Origin: DASQYE01 sp035537255 | GTDB lineage: Bacteria > Acidobacteriota > Blastocatellia > Pyrinomonadales > Pyrinomonadaceae | Direction of reading: 5' to 3' | Assembly (NCBI GenBank): GCA_035537255.1 | Contig: DATLMN010000065.1 | Span: forward strand, 1-64,000 | DNA length: 64,000 nt | Shown: positions 18,063-28,065 of the stretch, piece after piece | Layout: the number at the start of each line of letters is the position of its first letter | How positions within the stretch are numbered: the stretch's first letter is position 1 | Notes under the pieces: model-generated | Database searches by the model: none | Seen by the model: the letters and a program-made list of their open reading frames with translations, nothing else | Told to the model about the DNA's origin: nothing | Made by a program: the position numbers and the translations under genes

Positions 18063-18482
18063 ATGTCTGACACGGAGCGCGTGCGCGAGACCAACGACCG
18101 TTTCTATGCGGCGATGAATTCGCTGGACATCAGCGAGATGGACGAAGTGTGGATGGACGACACTGCGGCCGTCTGCGTGCATCCGGGCCGCGAAGCCATC
18201 CTCGGCTACGAGCGCATACGCGAAAGCTGGCTGATGATCTTTGCCGCGACAGACTCTATGATGATCGCCTCGACCAACGAGCTTGTAACGGTCGCGGGCG
18301 ACATTGCCTGGGTCGCCTGTACCGAGACCATTTCGATCATGACGGACGAAGGGCTGGCGGCCGCCGCCGCGCAGGCCACAAACATCTTTCGTCGCCGTAA
18401 TGATGGCTGGCGCATGATCCTGCATCATGCCTCGCCAGTGCCTTTGACCACGCAAGACGAATGGCCCGATGTGATTAATTGA
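18063..18482 (+). CDS. SnoaL-like / NTF2-fold protein
   Basis: 139 aa, a single NTF2-like cone fold: helix DRFYAAMNSLDISEMDEVW, then the strand pattern ending GWRMILHHASP, typical of the YybH/DUF4440-like group that may bind or isomerise small molecules. No signal peptide. Divergent from the DHH phosphoesterase, with about 100 nt between. Fold assignment is fair; no specific activity can be assigned. Confidence 0.8.
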   Translation: MSDTERVRETNDRFYAAMNSLDISEMDEVWMDDTAAVCVHPGREAILGYERIRESWLMIFAATDSMMIASTNELVTVAGDIAWVACTETISIMTDEGLAAAAAQATNIFRRRNDGWRMILHHASPVPLTTQDEWPDVIN

Positions 18483-18510
18483 GGAATACAGGAAAGAACC
18501 ACGAAAAAAA

Positions 18511-18580
18511 GCAGATGTCAGATGTCAGATGCTGGATGCTAGTCAAAGCATTTCTCTAACATCTAACATCCGGCATCTGC
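18511..18580. repeat. Heptad hairpin repeat, family D
   Basis: Left arm GCAGATGTCAGATGTCAG (AGATGTC heptads), right arm with AACATCTAACATCC and GCATCTGC. It lies between convergent genes and probably acts as a shared terminator. Confidence 0.75.
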
Positions 18581-18583
18581 TCT

Positions 18584-19243
18584 TTATTGTTGCTTGCAGG
18601 GCGTGACGGCAGTAGTTGATGTTTGGGGTTGTTGCAGGAAGGCTGCCGGCTTGGCGTCTAATCCAAGACGCTCGCGTATAAACTTCTCGACATCGGCTTC
18701 GATCAGCTCGCCGTTGACGACCCAGGCCGATTCCGTCAACACGTCGCCTGTCTTTTTCAATTTCGACGGCTCAAGAAAGATGTTCCAGGGCGAGCCCCAG
18801 CGGCGCGTATCTCCCGCCAGTTGTCGATAACCGTAATGCGTCGTCTTGTCGCGATCTTCGCGCGCTTCGGATTCCGTCACCACGGTATAGGGCGCGCCCG
18901 CTTCGCCGAAGTATGCGCGCGCATCTGCGGCGGTAGCGTACTCGCTGACGGCGACGACATCCAAGCCCTGCGCCCTGTACTTCTCATAGAGGCGTGCGGC
19001 CACCGGCGCTTCGTTGCGCCAGTTGGGACACCACGGCGCGAAATAGACGACCATCACTAGACGCTTGCCCTGCACGAGCGAGCGCAGGTTGACGGGCGAG
19101 CCGTCCTTCACACTCTTATACGTCCAGTCCTTGTAGTTAACCGTCTTCTCTACGAGCGGCGAGTATTCATGACCGTCCTGCGCGCTTGCCGACACGGGCG
19201 CGAGCGCGAATATAAGAGCGACGAAGAAAAAAAGTCTGCGCAT
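18584..19243 (-). CDS. Exported thioredoxin-like protein with a single active-site cysteine
   Basis: 219 aa. Signal peptide 1-22 (ends VSASAQ). Thioredoxin/TlpA-like fold with VVYFAPWCPNWRNEAP where a CxxC would be; the second cysteine is Trp, so ordinary dithiol chemistry is ruled out. Another Cys is near the C-terminus. It is downstream of the CcdA-TlpA fusion on the same strand, separated by a repeat, and probably belongs to the same periplasmic redox unit. It may act as a monothiol peroxidase/reductase or as a binding protein. Confidence 0.75.
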   Translation of the reverse strand: MRRLFFFVALIFALAPVSASAQDGHEYSPLVEKTVNYKDWTYKSVKDGSPVNLRSLVQGKRLVMVVYFAPWCPNWRNEAPVAARLYEKYRAQGLDVVAVSEYATAADARAYFGEAGAPYTVVTESEAREDRDKTTHYGYRQLAGDTRRWGSPWNIFLEPSKLKKTGDVLTESAWVVNGELIEADVEKFIRERLGLDAKPAAFLQQPQTSTTAVTPCKQQ

Positions 19244-19260
19244 TGATACTACTCCAAGAT

Positions 19261-19327
19261 AGTTTTCAGTTTTCAGTAATCAGTTTTCAGTTAAAACAAA
19301 AAGCTGAAAACTCAAAACTGAAAACTG
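19261..19327. repeat. Heptad hairpin repeat, family C
   Basis: Left arm AGTTTTCAGTTTTCAG with an AGTAATC unit, right arm CTGAAAACTCAAAACTG. It lies between two genes of the same strand (CcdA-TlpA and the thioredoxin-like protein), directly after the stop of the first. Confidence 0.8.
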
Positions 19328-19328
19328 T

Positions 19329-20567
19329 TCATTGATTCCTCGCTGTGACCGGCGTTTCGTCTAGCAGCGGCTTGATGGCGTCTTCAAAGACTTTGCGGCC
19401 GCGCGCGCCGATGATCTTCTGTCGAATGCGACCTTCGCGGTCGATGATATAAGTCGTCGGCAAAGAGGGAATACCGCCGAACAGAGATTGCACGCCCTCG
19501 CCGTTCATCAGGATCGTGTAGTCCTGCGGCAGCTCCTGCTGAAATTCCCTGACGCCCTCCTCTGTGTCGTCCCAGGAAACGCCGATGATCGTCAATCCCT
19601 GATCTTTTAAATCCTTCTGCATAGCGTTCAGCTCTGGAATCTCTGCGCGACAGGGGCCGCACCATGTGGCCCAGAAGTTGAGCATCACGACGCGCCCGCG
19701 CAGCTCGCTCAAGTGAAACTGCTGGCCTTCGAGCTTGTTCAAAGCGAAGTCCGGGGCGGGCGCAAACGTGCTGTTCGCGGGCGCGGGCGGCGCGTTTGCT
19801 TCAAGAGGCGCTGGCGGTTCAAACTTTATGTAGGATTCCAGATTAGGTATAAATTTTGCGATTACGCTCGCCATTCGAGTTGTATAGTTGGCGGCCACCA
19901 CGATGCCGATCATAATCAGCATCACGCCGGAGAAAACCTCAACCTTGTGCAGGTGCTTGCGAAACTTTGAGTAGAAGCCCAGGAAACGATTGATGCCGAG
20001 TCCCGTCAAGAGAAACGGCAGCGCCAGACCCGCCGCGTAGAAAGAAGAGAGCATGAGGCCGCTCTTCCATCCACCGCTTGTCGCCGCCAGGCCAATGATG
20101 CCGCCCAGGATTGGGCCAATGCACGGCGTCCATCCGGCGGCAAAGGCCATCCCCAGGGTCAGCGACCCGAGCATCCCGCGCGGCTTCTGCTGCGAAAAGA
20201 AACGCGTGTCTTTGTAAAGCGCGCCGATCTTCAGGACGCCGATCAATTGTAAACCAAATCCGATGATGATCAGCCCGCCCGCGATGCGCAACCATTGATT
20301 GGCGAGAACCGCAGAGCCAATCAATCCGGCGAGCGCTCCTAAAGAGATGAAGATCATCGAAAGCCCCGCGTTGAAGGCGAGCGAGTTTAAGATCACTGCG
20401 CGCCGAGCACCCGCGCGCGAGCCGTCTTCACCTTTCAGGCGGTCAATGCTCACGCCGGAAATCAGCGAGATATAGCCTGGGACGAGCGGCAGCACGCAGG
20501 GCGAGATAAACGAAGCGACGCCCGCGATGAAAGCAATCGGAATGATGGAGATGTAAGAACTATCCAT
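19329..20567 (-). CDS. CcdA-TlpA fusion: membrane electron carrier with periplasmic thioredoxin
   Basis: 412 aa. Residues 1 to about 240 are CcdA/DsbD-beta-like with six hydrophobic helices and the paired redox cysteines in SPCVLPLVPGY (about 23) and TPCIGPILGG (about 150). After a Pro/Ala linker, residues about 270-405 form a TlpA-type thioredoxin with WCGPC at about 302-306. It would carry electrons from cytoplasmic thioredoxin across the membrane and pass them directly to the attached thioredoxin, for cytochrome c maturation or disulfide reduction. Separate genes are more usual. Confidence 0.9.
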   Translation of the reverse strand: MDSSYISIIPIAFIAGVASFISPCVLPLVPGYISLISGVSIDRLKGEDGSRAGARRAVILNSLAFNAGLSMIFISLGALAGLIGSAVLANQWLRIAGGLIIIGFGLQLIGVLKIGALYKDTRFFSQQKPRGMLGSLTLGMAFAAGWTPCIGPILGGIIGLAATSGGWKSGLMLSSFYAAGLALPFLLTGLGINRFLGFYSKFRKHLHKVEVFSGVMLIMIGIVVAANYTTRMASVIAKFIPNLESYIKFEPPAPLEANAPPAPANSTFAPAPDFALNKLEGQQFHLSELRGRVVMLNFWATWCGPCRAEIPELNAMQKDLKDQGLTIIGVSWDDTEEGVREFQQELPQDYTILMNGEGVQSLFGGIPSLPTTYIIDREGRIRQKIIGARGRKVFEDAIKPLLDETPVTARNQ

Positions 20568-20705
20568 AATTTTTAAGGAAGCTCAGCTGCTTTTTAATCC
20601 TCGCGCTGCTGGCCGGAAGATTCTTCCACACGTTCCGTGGCCGTGCGGCCGAACCCTTGCCCCCACCTTGGAAGATACGACCGACAGTATAGCAAAGGTT
20701 TCGTC

Positions 20706-21230
20706 TCAAGGCGGAGGCGCGAGCGCCTCTCTGGCACTCAGCCGCTTAGCCCCAGACCTTCTCCACAACGCGACATTTAAATAGATGCCCGACAAAGCGG
20801 ACAAACAGGAGAGCGCCGACATTAATATGAGCAGGTAAACCTGCCACGCTCCGGCGAAGAAATAGAAATGCGCCTGGCGAAAATAGCGCGTCATCCATCC
20901 GGGCGGCGGCGTCTGAATAACCGCGCCGGTCTCCGCATCGATCAGCAGCGAATCCGCGCCCATCCCACCCACGGCCTGATACACTGGCCGCCCGTCGCGC
21001 ACCAGCAGCGTCAGCGCCGTCGTCGGCAACTCTCTTCCGGCGTACTCGTTGGCGCGCCTGATCGCCTCCACCGTCGTGATGCGGACACGCGCCGCATCTA
21101 TCTTCTCAACCTTCCCGCCCTCGACAGCGCCCGGCCATGCGTACAGCAACCCGCTCGAAGCCCAGGCCAGAACGGGCAAGGCCACAATAATTCCCAACCA
21201 CGTATGCGCACGATAAATAAGAGATCGCAT
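20706..21230 (-). CDS. PepSY-associated transmembrane protein
   Basis: 174 aa. N-terminal helix with LIYRAHTWLGIIVALPVLAW, the classic start of PepSY_TM proteins, a periplasmic PepSY-like segment (TVEAIRRANEYAGRELP ... LIDAETGAVIQ), and a second helix near 130-155. Full PepSY_TM proteins have four helices and about 350-500 aa, so this is a short form. Members are often linked to iron uptake or reductase function; nothing nearby fixes its role. Confidence 0.75.
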   Translation of the reverse strand: MRSLIYRAHTWLGIIVALPVLAWASSGLLYAWPGAVEGGKVEKIDAARVRITTVEAIRRANEYAGRELPTTALTLLVRDGRPVYQAVGGMGADSLLIDAETGAVIQTPPPGWMTRYFRQAHFYFFAGAWQVYLLILMSALSCLSALSGIYLNVALWRRSGAKRLSAREALAPPP

Positions 21231-21406
21231 AAAGAGAGTGACGAGCGATGTGTGGCAAGTAGAGCGCGAAAGCGTACCCTTTCAAATACCGCCTGACAAT
21301 AAGAGCATAAACTCCGGCGTTCCTCATTAAAGGAATGATAGTTGTTTTACCGAAGCGCCTGCCACAATTTTTGGATTATCACGATGGTCAACGTTCAGCT
21401 CGATTT

Positions 21407-22414
21407 TCAGGGCGTCTGCTCAGGAGCTTTCTCTGGCGGCTTATTCTGCTGCTCAATCTCCTGCCATGGAATTTTATTGGGGGCCTCGTTGGTTTTATGG
21501 CCATAGAAAAGTCCCATCACATGTTTGTCATACTCCTTCTCGGCCTCTGCCACTCCCCACGCGCCCTCCCGGCACAGGAACAATACCAGACCGCTCAGAA
21601 GGACGAGAATAATAAAACGGGTCGCGAAAGTCTTCCAATTATCGGTGACAGGCCCCACCGACTCTGTTTGAGCGCTACCCTCGGAAGTTGCGTCGATGAC
21701 ACTAGCACTATCTTCAGAAGTTGGGTCAGTAACTTTATCGCCACCCTCGGAAGTTGCCTCGGCAACTCTAAGGGTTCTGGCTTTTATCCACCTGAAAAGA
21801 GCCTCCAGCCCTGCCAAAGCGGTGAGCAGTAGAAGAGTACCCAGCAGAAATAGCCCGTTAAAGACGGCTCCGCGCAGCACTACTATTCGACTATGCAGCG
21901 GCATGAGGACTTCATGGCCCTTGGGCGAATTGAAGACCTTATACTTCTGAAAATTATAGATCGAATGATAGCCCTTCGTTACTTCTTCCATTACTTCTTC
22001 CGTCGGTTTTGGCCCAGCCAACTTTACCTTTCTTTCGATCTCCTTAATATCCGGCAGGCCGGGGAAGTCCTTCGGGTCTAACTTATAAAATTTGTCCTTG
22101 TAATACGCCTTCATCATCACATCAGTCCGTATTTCGCCATCTGCCTTTATTTCTACGCCTGAAATATTACGGCTCTCGTTAAAGAGCTTATCCGCGAGAG
22201 GAAAAATCACTGTGCCCAGGCAATAAGCTAAGCCCAGTATGAATGTGCCGATCAGGGCAAAGGGCTGCTCGTTGTTCTTCAGGAAGCCCCGCACTTTGTT
22301 AAAGAGATTCTTCCTTGTAAATAAATAGTAGAGAATATAAGCAAGGATAAGCAGCCAGGGAATAGCCATCAGGCCAACGACGACTGTTTCGAATGCCAGC
22401 TTAATATCTTCCAT
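21407..22414 (-). CDS. Membrane protein of unknown function with TSEG-type repeats
   Basis: 335 aa from the ATG at 22414, chosen because AGGAG precedes it at 6-7 nt; an earlier start 51 nt upstream has none. Four hydrophobic segments (about 12-30, 51-71, 190-212 and 268-285 of this start). Between the third and fourth is a low-complexity acidic stretch with a near-repeated unit (ATSEGGDKVTDPTSED, then DATSEGSAQTES). The C-terminus is Pro/Glu-rich. I recognise no family. It is flanked by unrelated genes. Confidence 0.6.
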   Translation of the reverse strand: MEDIKLAFETVVVGLMAIPWLLILAYILYYLFTRKNLFNKVRGFLKNNEQPFALIGTFILGLAYCLGTVIFPLADKLFNESRNISGVEIKADGEIRTDVMMKAYYKDKFYKLDPKDFPGLPDIKEIERKVKLAGPKPTEEVMEEVTKGYHSIYNFQKYKVFNSPKGHEVLMPLHSRIVVLRGAVFNGLFLLGTLLLLTALAGLEALFRWIKARTLRVAEATSEGGDKVTDPTSEDSASVIDATSEGSAQTESVGPVTDNWKTFATRFIILVLLSGLVLFLCREGAWGVAEAEKEYDKHVMGLFYGHKTNEAPNKIPWQEIEQQNKPPEKAPEQTP

Positions 22415-22541
22415 GATTTTCTCCTGATGCGGCGTGAGTCCTTCGGCGGACACTTGCGGATACAATCCCAGAGCCCAAAGACAGTTGAAAAACCATCTCC
22501 GTTACCAACTCTCTTCAACAGAGCGACTGCGCGAGGAGCGT

Positions 22542-22655
22542 ATGAGCAGCCCGGAAGAGTTCTATAATTATATGACTGAAGCTTTAGTTACGTTTCAAAT
22601 GATTGAATGTCTGTTTTTAGACGCGAGAGTCCGTAGAAGTGGTCAGCCGTTATAA
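22542..22655 (+). CDS. Possible 37-aa mini-gene or fragment
   Basis: ATG at 22542 with GAGGAG 3 nt upstream. The product begins MSSPEEFYNYMTEALVTFQM and ends after 37 residues. It looks like the N-terminal helix of a longer protein cut short, perhaps a decayed gene. There is no independent support; it could be chance. Confidence 0.25.
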   Translation: MSSPEEFYNYMTEALVTFQMIECLFLDARVRRSGQPL

Positions 22656-22664
22656 GATGAGTTC

Positions 22665-22689
22665 GGGCGATCAGCTTAATTGATCGCCC
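22665..22689 (-). terminator. Possible hairpin terminator after the TPR-TlpA gene
   Basis: A perfect 9-bp stem (GGGCGATCA and TGATCGCCC) with a 7-nt loop sits 8 nt past the stop at 22698. No T-run follows, so efficiency is doubtful. Confidence 0.4.
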
Positions 22690-22697
22690 CGCGCCCT

Positions 22698-24158
22698 TTA
22701 CTGCTCTTGAATCAGTTTCTCAAGCATGGCGGCAACCTCATGCGCCGTGCCCTGATCTCCGCCGGTGTCTATGAAGCGGACGATGCCGCGACGGTCTATC
22801 AGCACGGCGGTCGGAATACCCATCACGCCGTAGTTGAGCATGTTGTCCTCGTTGGCGGCAATCGCGATGCCGTAGGGCAGAGCGTGCTCTTTCTTGAATT
22901 TCTCGACGAAGGTCACCTCTTCGGGCTGACTCACCGCGCGACCGGCGGCCGTGCCGTAGTACTGCGTCATGCCGACGATGACCAATCCCTTGTCCTTATA
23001 TTTCTCGTACCAGGCTTTGAGATGCGGGAAGGCTATGATGCAAGGGCCGCACCAGGTGGCCCAGAAATCCAGAAGCACTACACGCCCGCGAAGCTCGGAG
23101 ATTTTCAGCGGCTGCTGGTCTATCCACCTAACAATAGTAATCTCCGGCGCGACTTCGCCCTGAACGCGTAGCTGGCGCTTCTTGCGCCCCAGACTGTAGA
23201 GAAGATTGCGCTGTGTGGCCGCGTCCTTTACCTTCGCGTTGACGAAGGCAATGGATTCGTCAATCATCTTCATCGCTTCGGGTTTGCGCCCGCTCTCGAT
23301 CAGAATTTCAGAGAGCTTCGCGGTGGTGTCAGCATAAAGGCGCACGGACTGTGAAAGGAGCGCCGCACTGCGAATCTCTTCCAGGACAGCAATCGCTTCG
23401 TCCGTTCTCTTCTTTTCAGCATAGATGTCTGCGAGCAGAGTCCCCGCCGTATAGAGCGAGAAGTCGCGCGCCGTTGGGTTCGACGCGAGCGGCTTGACCA
23501 GCTTGGCGGCTTTGAATGCTTCTTCGGCGTGAGACGTGGCGCGCTCTGTCTGTCCAGCTTTGCGGTAAGCCGTGGTCAGCGATTTTTCGATGGCGACTCT
23601 CTCACTTGGCTTCTGCGGCTCGTGCGCGACGTAGGCGGCGAGCGCGCTCTCTGCATCCTCAAGACGATCCGTGCGGGCGGCGCGTTGCGCGACGATGTAG
23701 CGCGCGCCCTGCGCCTTCTCGCCCGACGGAGCGGGGTCTGCGGCCAGATATTTTTTCAGTGCGTCGAGCGTCCCTTCAGCATTGTCCGCCATGTTGTGCA
23801 GCATTCCCAGAAAGTAAAAGTCTTCGCCCGCGAGAGCGGCGCGTGTTTGAAGCTGCGCGGCGTAACGCGCGGCCATCTCGCGCTGCTCCTGCAAAGTCTT
23901 CTCCAACAGCTTCGGATCGAAAGGCACTTTCTTATCGGAGAACTCTTTAAACTTGTTCTGCGCGTAGTTGGCCGCCTCTTCAAAAAGAGCAGAGGCCGCG
24001 CGGCCATCCGGGTTCGTGGCAGTCGTCGTTTTAGCCGCAGACGTTTTGACCTCGTTTCCCGCCTGCGCGTAGATACCTGCGGGGCGCAGCGACGCCGCTC
24101 CCGTCAAGAGCAACATGAAAGCAAGACTGATCGACCTAAAGCTGATAGACTTTTTCAT
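22698..24158 (-). CDS. Exported TPR-like protein with C-terminal TlpA thioredoxin domain
   Basis: 486 aa. Signal peptide 1-32. Residues about 50-330 are alpha-helical and TPR-like (repeated Ala/Glu-rich helices such as LLADIYAEKKRTDEAIAVLE). Residues about 340-486 are a TlpA-like thioredoxin with DFWATWCGPC (CxxC at 370-373) and the cis-Pro loop GIPTAVLIDRRG. Probably a periplasmic thiol reductase that docks on partners through the TPR part. It is one of three thioredoxin-fold genes within 6 kb. Confidence 0.88.
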   Translation of the reverse strand: MKKSISFRSISLAFMLLLTGAASLRPAGIYAQAGNEVKTSAAKTTTATNPDGRAASALFEEAANYAQNKFKEFSDKKVPFDPKLLEKTLQEQREMAARYAAQLQTRAALAGEDFYFLGMLHNMADNAEGTLDALKKYLAADPAPSGEKAQGARYIVAQRAARTDRLEDAESALAAYVAHEPQKPSERVAIEKSLTTAYRKAGQTERATSHAEEAFKAAKLVKPLASNPTARDFSLYTAGTLLADIYAEKKRTDEAIAVLEEIRSAALLSQSVRLYADTTAKLSEILIESGRKPEAMKMIDESIAFVNAKVKDAATQRNLLYSLGRKKRQLRVQGEVAPEITIVRWIDQQPLKISELRGRVVLLDFWATWCGPCIIAFPHLKAWYEKYKDKGLVIVGMTQYYGTAAGRAVSQPEEVTFVEKFKKEHALPYGIAIAANEDNMLNYGVMGIPTAVLIDRRGIVRFIDTGGDQGTAHEVAAMLEKLIQEQ

Positions 24159-24186
24159 CCTTCGAATTTTTTCCTTAAGTCCTTAA

Positions 24187-25380
24187 TTAACCTGAAACGG
24201 CGACGCTCTGTTGGAAACGCTCCGGCGTAAATGGTTCGAGCAATCTTGGACGCACGCCGGTCGTGATCTCCAACGCAAGCAGCTCGCCCGTAATGGGCGC
24301 AAGCAAGATACCGTTGCGATAATGGCCGGTCGCGTAATAGAGCCCGGGGGTCTCCGCGCAGCCGCCAATCACAGGCCACTCGTCCGAGCCGACAGCGCGC
24401 GGACGCAAGCCCGCCCAGGCATCCAATAACGGCAGCCCTTCGACGAGCGGCGCAATCTCTAACGCGTGTCGTGTGATTGCATGGATGCCTCCGCCCGTGA
24501 CGCGCTTTTCAAAACCGGCGCGCTCCGTGGTCGAACCCGCGAGCAAGCGTCCATCCATACGCGGAACCAGATAACCGCGCGGGCTGTAGACGACGTGGCG
24601 GAAGGGACGCGCCTCTGTCTCAAAGCAGAGCATCTGTCCCCGCACAGGCTCGACGCGAAGCAGTGGCGGAGCAGTAGCAGCAACAGAACTGCTGTCTCCC
24701 GTCGTTTGAATAAAAGAGACCCAAGCGCCAGCCGCGACGATGACTATGGGTGTGCTTATCGTCCCGCGCGAGGTGTGAACGCCGGTGACGCGCCCGGCGC
24801 TCGTCAATACTGATTCGACGTTTGTACCCGTCAGCAAGCGCACTCCGCTTAGCTCTGCGAAGCGAGCGAGCGCGGCTACAAGAAGACGATTCTCTACCTG
24901 CGCGTCCTGCGGAAAACGTAGCGCACGGCTCGCGTGTGGCGATAAGCCAGGCTCTAAACGGCGCGCCTCTTCAACGCTCAACTCTTCGACGGCGAGCCCG
25001 GCGCTTCTTTGCCAACGATAGCGCGCCTCCATCTCACGCTCGTCCTCTTCCGTAAAGCCGAGGTAAAGCGTGCCCGTTCTTTCAAGCTCGATGTCTATGC
25101 CGGTCTCTTCCAGAAGCTCTGCGGCCAAGGTTGAATAGAGAGAGCGACTCGCCAGCGCCAGCTCAAGAAAAGCGTCCGCGCTGTCGGCTTCAACCTGAGC
25201 GGCGAGCATTCCGGCAGCCGCCGATGAAGCCTCAGCGCCGGGACGCTCACGCTCAATCAAAACTATGCGCTTTACACCGCGACGCGCGAGCGAGCGTGCC
25301 ACGATCAGTCCGATCACGCCGCCGCCGATAATGATGGCGTCCGCCGTCTCCCTCGCCTCTGTTGATTCCTGATCTCGCAT
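24187..25380 (-). CDS. thiO: Glycine oxidase ThiO-like FAD-dependent oxidoreductase
   Basis: About 397 aa from the ATG at 25380. A GTG 33 nt upstream is also possible; neither has a clear ribosome-binding site. FAD-binding motif AIIIGGGVIGLIVARSLARRG near the N-terminus, VRGQML, RGYLVPRMDGRLLAGST, and the C-terminal GHYRNGILLAPITGELLA, typical of ThiO. It oxidises glycine to iminoacetate for the thiazole of thiamine. No other thi genes are visible, so a related amine/D-amino-acid oxidase role is possible. Confidence 0.87.
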   Translation of the reverse strand: MRDQESTEARETADAIIIGGGVIGLIVARSLARRGVKRIVLIERERPGAEASSAAAGMLAAQVEADSADAFLELALASRSLYSTLAAELLEETGIDIELERTGTLYLGFTEEDEREMEARYRWQRSAGLAVEELSVEEARRLEPGLSPHASRALRFPQDAQVENRLLVAALARFAELSGVRLLTGTNVESVLTSAGRVTGVHTSRGTISTPIVIVAAGAWVSFIQTTGDSSSVAATAPPLLRVEPVRGQMLCFETEARPFRHVVYSPRGYLVPRMDGRLLAGSTTERAGFEKRVTGGGIHAITRHALEIAPLVEGLPLLDAWAGLRPRAVGSDEWPVIGGCAETPGLYYATGHYRNGILLAPITGELLALEITTGVRPRLLEPFTPERFQQSVAVSG

Positions 25381-25416
25381 TGATACGGAGTTGCTGGTAT
25401 GATTGCGAACCACAGA

Positions 25417-25535
25417 AGTCAGAAATCAGGACTCAGAATTCAGAATAGAGGCGCGGCAGGTGCTTCTTACCTTGAACTATGATTCCTGAACGACGCTCTT
25501 CTACTGACTCCTGAATTCTGAGTCCTGAGTCCTAT
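25417..25535. repeat. Heptad hairpin repeat, family E
   Basis: Left arm of units like AGTCAGA, AATCAGG, ACTCAGA and ATTCAGA; the right arm is complementary, with CTGAATTCTGAGTCCTGAG, and ends 4 nt before the ATG of the dehydrogenase gene. It lies between the divergent thiO and dehydrogenase genes. Confidence 0.75.
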
Positions 25536-25538
25536 CTT

Positions 25539-26540
<1,002 letters not shown>

Positions 26541-26545
26541 TTAGC

Positions 26546-26762
26546 AAGCCCCTGCAAGGGCTAAAGAATGTAGCCCACGGCGTCAGCCGTGGGGGACAAG
26601 TGTCATACAGAGAGTGAGAGCCCCGAAGGGGCGAAAGAGATTCGTGTTTGAGATTTACTCAACACGGATTTCTGTCGCCCCTCCGGGGCTCTGAATTTTG
26701 TTTAGCCGTGTGCCCATGACTTACGTCATGGTCTACATTACGCTCGCCCTTTGCAGAGGCTT
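26546..26762. repeat. Long nested inverted repeat, copy 2
   Basis: Outer arms AAGCCCCTGCAAGGGC and GCCCTTTGCAGAGGCTT, inner arms GAGCCCCGAAGGGGCGAAAG and TCGCCCCTCCGGGGCTC. Between convergent genes. By eye, the central ~150 nt differs from copy 1 at only a few positions. Confidence 0.85.
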
Positions 26763-26775
26763 TTCATACTTTTAC

Positions 26776-28053
26776 TTAAGCCGTGGGTTTCGCGCGTAAG
26801 ACCCAGATACTGCGACGGTCATTCGCGCTTGTGATGTAGCCTATGAAGAGTTGATCGCCCGTCAAGGCTGCCGAAGGCAACTCCGCGCTCGTCGCAAGCG
26901 GAGCGTTTTCTTTACCTTCAGTGGCGAGCGGTGCGGCCATCAAGCGCGGAGTGCCGCCGTCGTTGTTTCCCCAGACTGCTAACAGTTTGCCCGCCTCGTT
27001 CGACAGCAAGAGCGGATTGCCGAATGCCTGTCCGCCGGCGAAAAGCTTTCTCTCCGAAAAAGTCTTTCCCTGATCGCGCGACTCTGCCCAGTAGAGTCCG
27101 GTCGTGCCGCGCTCGCCCTCCGTGTACCACATGACGCTCAGCGTGCCGTCGCTCGCAACCGACAACGCAGGGCCTGAGACTGGACATCCGGCGATCAACC
27201 ATTTGTCATCGCTGACGATCACTGGATTGGAATACGTCGCGCCGCTGTCCGCCGATGAAGCGATGGCGATGTGACGATACTCGCCCGGCAGCACCTGCCG
27301 CCAACCGATATAGACACGACCGTCAGCGCCCATCGCGACAGAAGTCTTGCAGCACGGACAGGCTTCACCCGCGATGCGTTGATTTTTAGAGAACGAGCGC
27401 CCGCCGTCCGTCGAGAAGGCCGTAAAGACCTCTTTGTTCTGTTCCATCTGCTCCATCTTTTTCCCGCCCGCCGCGTGTTGCTCGGCAGCCGGTTTGAGAT
27501 TGCGCTCGTCCAGCCACGCCAGATGAATACGACCATCCTGACTCACGGCGAGCGAATGCATACCATGCTCTCCAGGCTTCTCGTCATCGTTGACTTTAGT
27601 GGGCGGCGCAAAGGAGCGTCCGCCATCACGTGAGGCCGAGAGATAAAGAATGCTCGCGTGTGCCTTCGTCGCGTCGCGCGCGGCCCAACCGACATAGACA
27701 GTTCCGTCGGCTGCGACAGAGAGCGTCGGCGCATCACCGCGCCAGGCCGTGGCTTCGCCCGCATTCGGATTGACGCGCACAGGCTCGCCCATAGGCTTTC
27801 CTTCGCGGTCGATCTGCGCGACCATCACGTCCGCTTCCTTTTTGGGACGATGCTCGACCCACGTGACAAAGGCCGTGCCCTGCGGGCCTGCCGCGACCGC
27901 AGGCTCTGCCGAATCTGCATTCTCAAGAGAGATGCGCACAGGCTCGGCCAGCTTTGCGACCGCCGCCGAGTCTCTACTGAAATACCGCGTGCAAGAAGCG
28001 GACGTGAGCCCGAGTAACACGACGCATGCGAGGATCGCTTTTATTCTTGTCAT
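26776..28053 (-). CDS. Asp-box (BNR) repeat lipoprotein, sialidase-like fold
   Basis: 425 aa. Lipobox LTSASC at the end of the signal peptide, so it is membrane-anchored. At least four Asp-box motifs: SRDGGRSFAPP, STDGGRSFSKN, SSADSGATYSN and SRDQGKTFSER, indicating a six-bladed propeller. A CPCCKTS motif after the second box is unusual for a sialidase and suggests metal or disulfide chemistry. It starts 12 nt after the TonB receptor on the same strand, so the two are very likely co-transcribed. Confidence 0.8.
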   Translation of the reverse strand: MTRIKAILACVVLLGLTSASCTRYFSRDSAAVAKLAEPVRISLENADSAEPAVAAGPQGTAFVTWVEHRPKKEADVMVAQIDREGKPMGEPVRVNPNAGEATAWRGDAPTLSVAADGTVYVGWAARDATKAHASILYLSASRDGGRSFAPPTKVNDDEKPGEHGMHSLAVSQDGRIHLAWLDERNLKPAAEQHAAGGKKMEQMEQNKEVFTAFSTDGGRSFSKNQRIAGEACPCCKTSVAMGADGRVYIGWRQVLPGEYRHIAIASSADSGATYSNPVIVSDDKWLIAGCPVSGPALSVASDGTLSVMWYTEGERGTTGLYWAESRDQGKTFSERKLFAGGQAFGNPLLLSNEAGKLLAVWGNNDGGTPRLMAAPLATEGKENAPLATSAELPSAALTGDQLFIGYITSANDRRSIWVLRAKPTA

Positions 28054-28065
28054 TAAACTTCTCCC

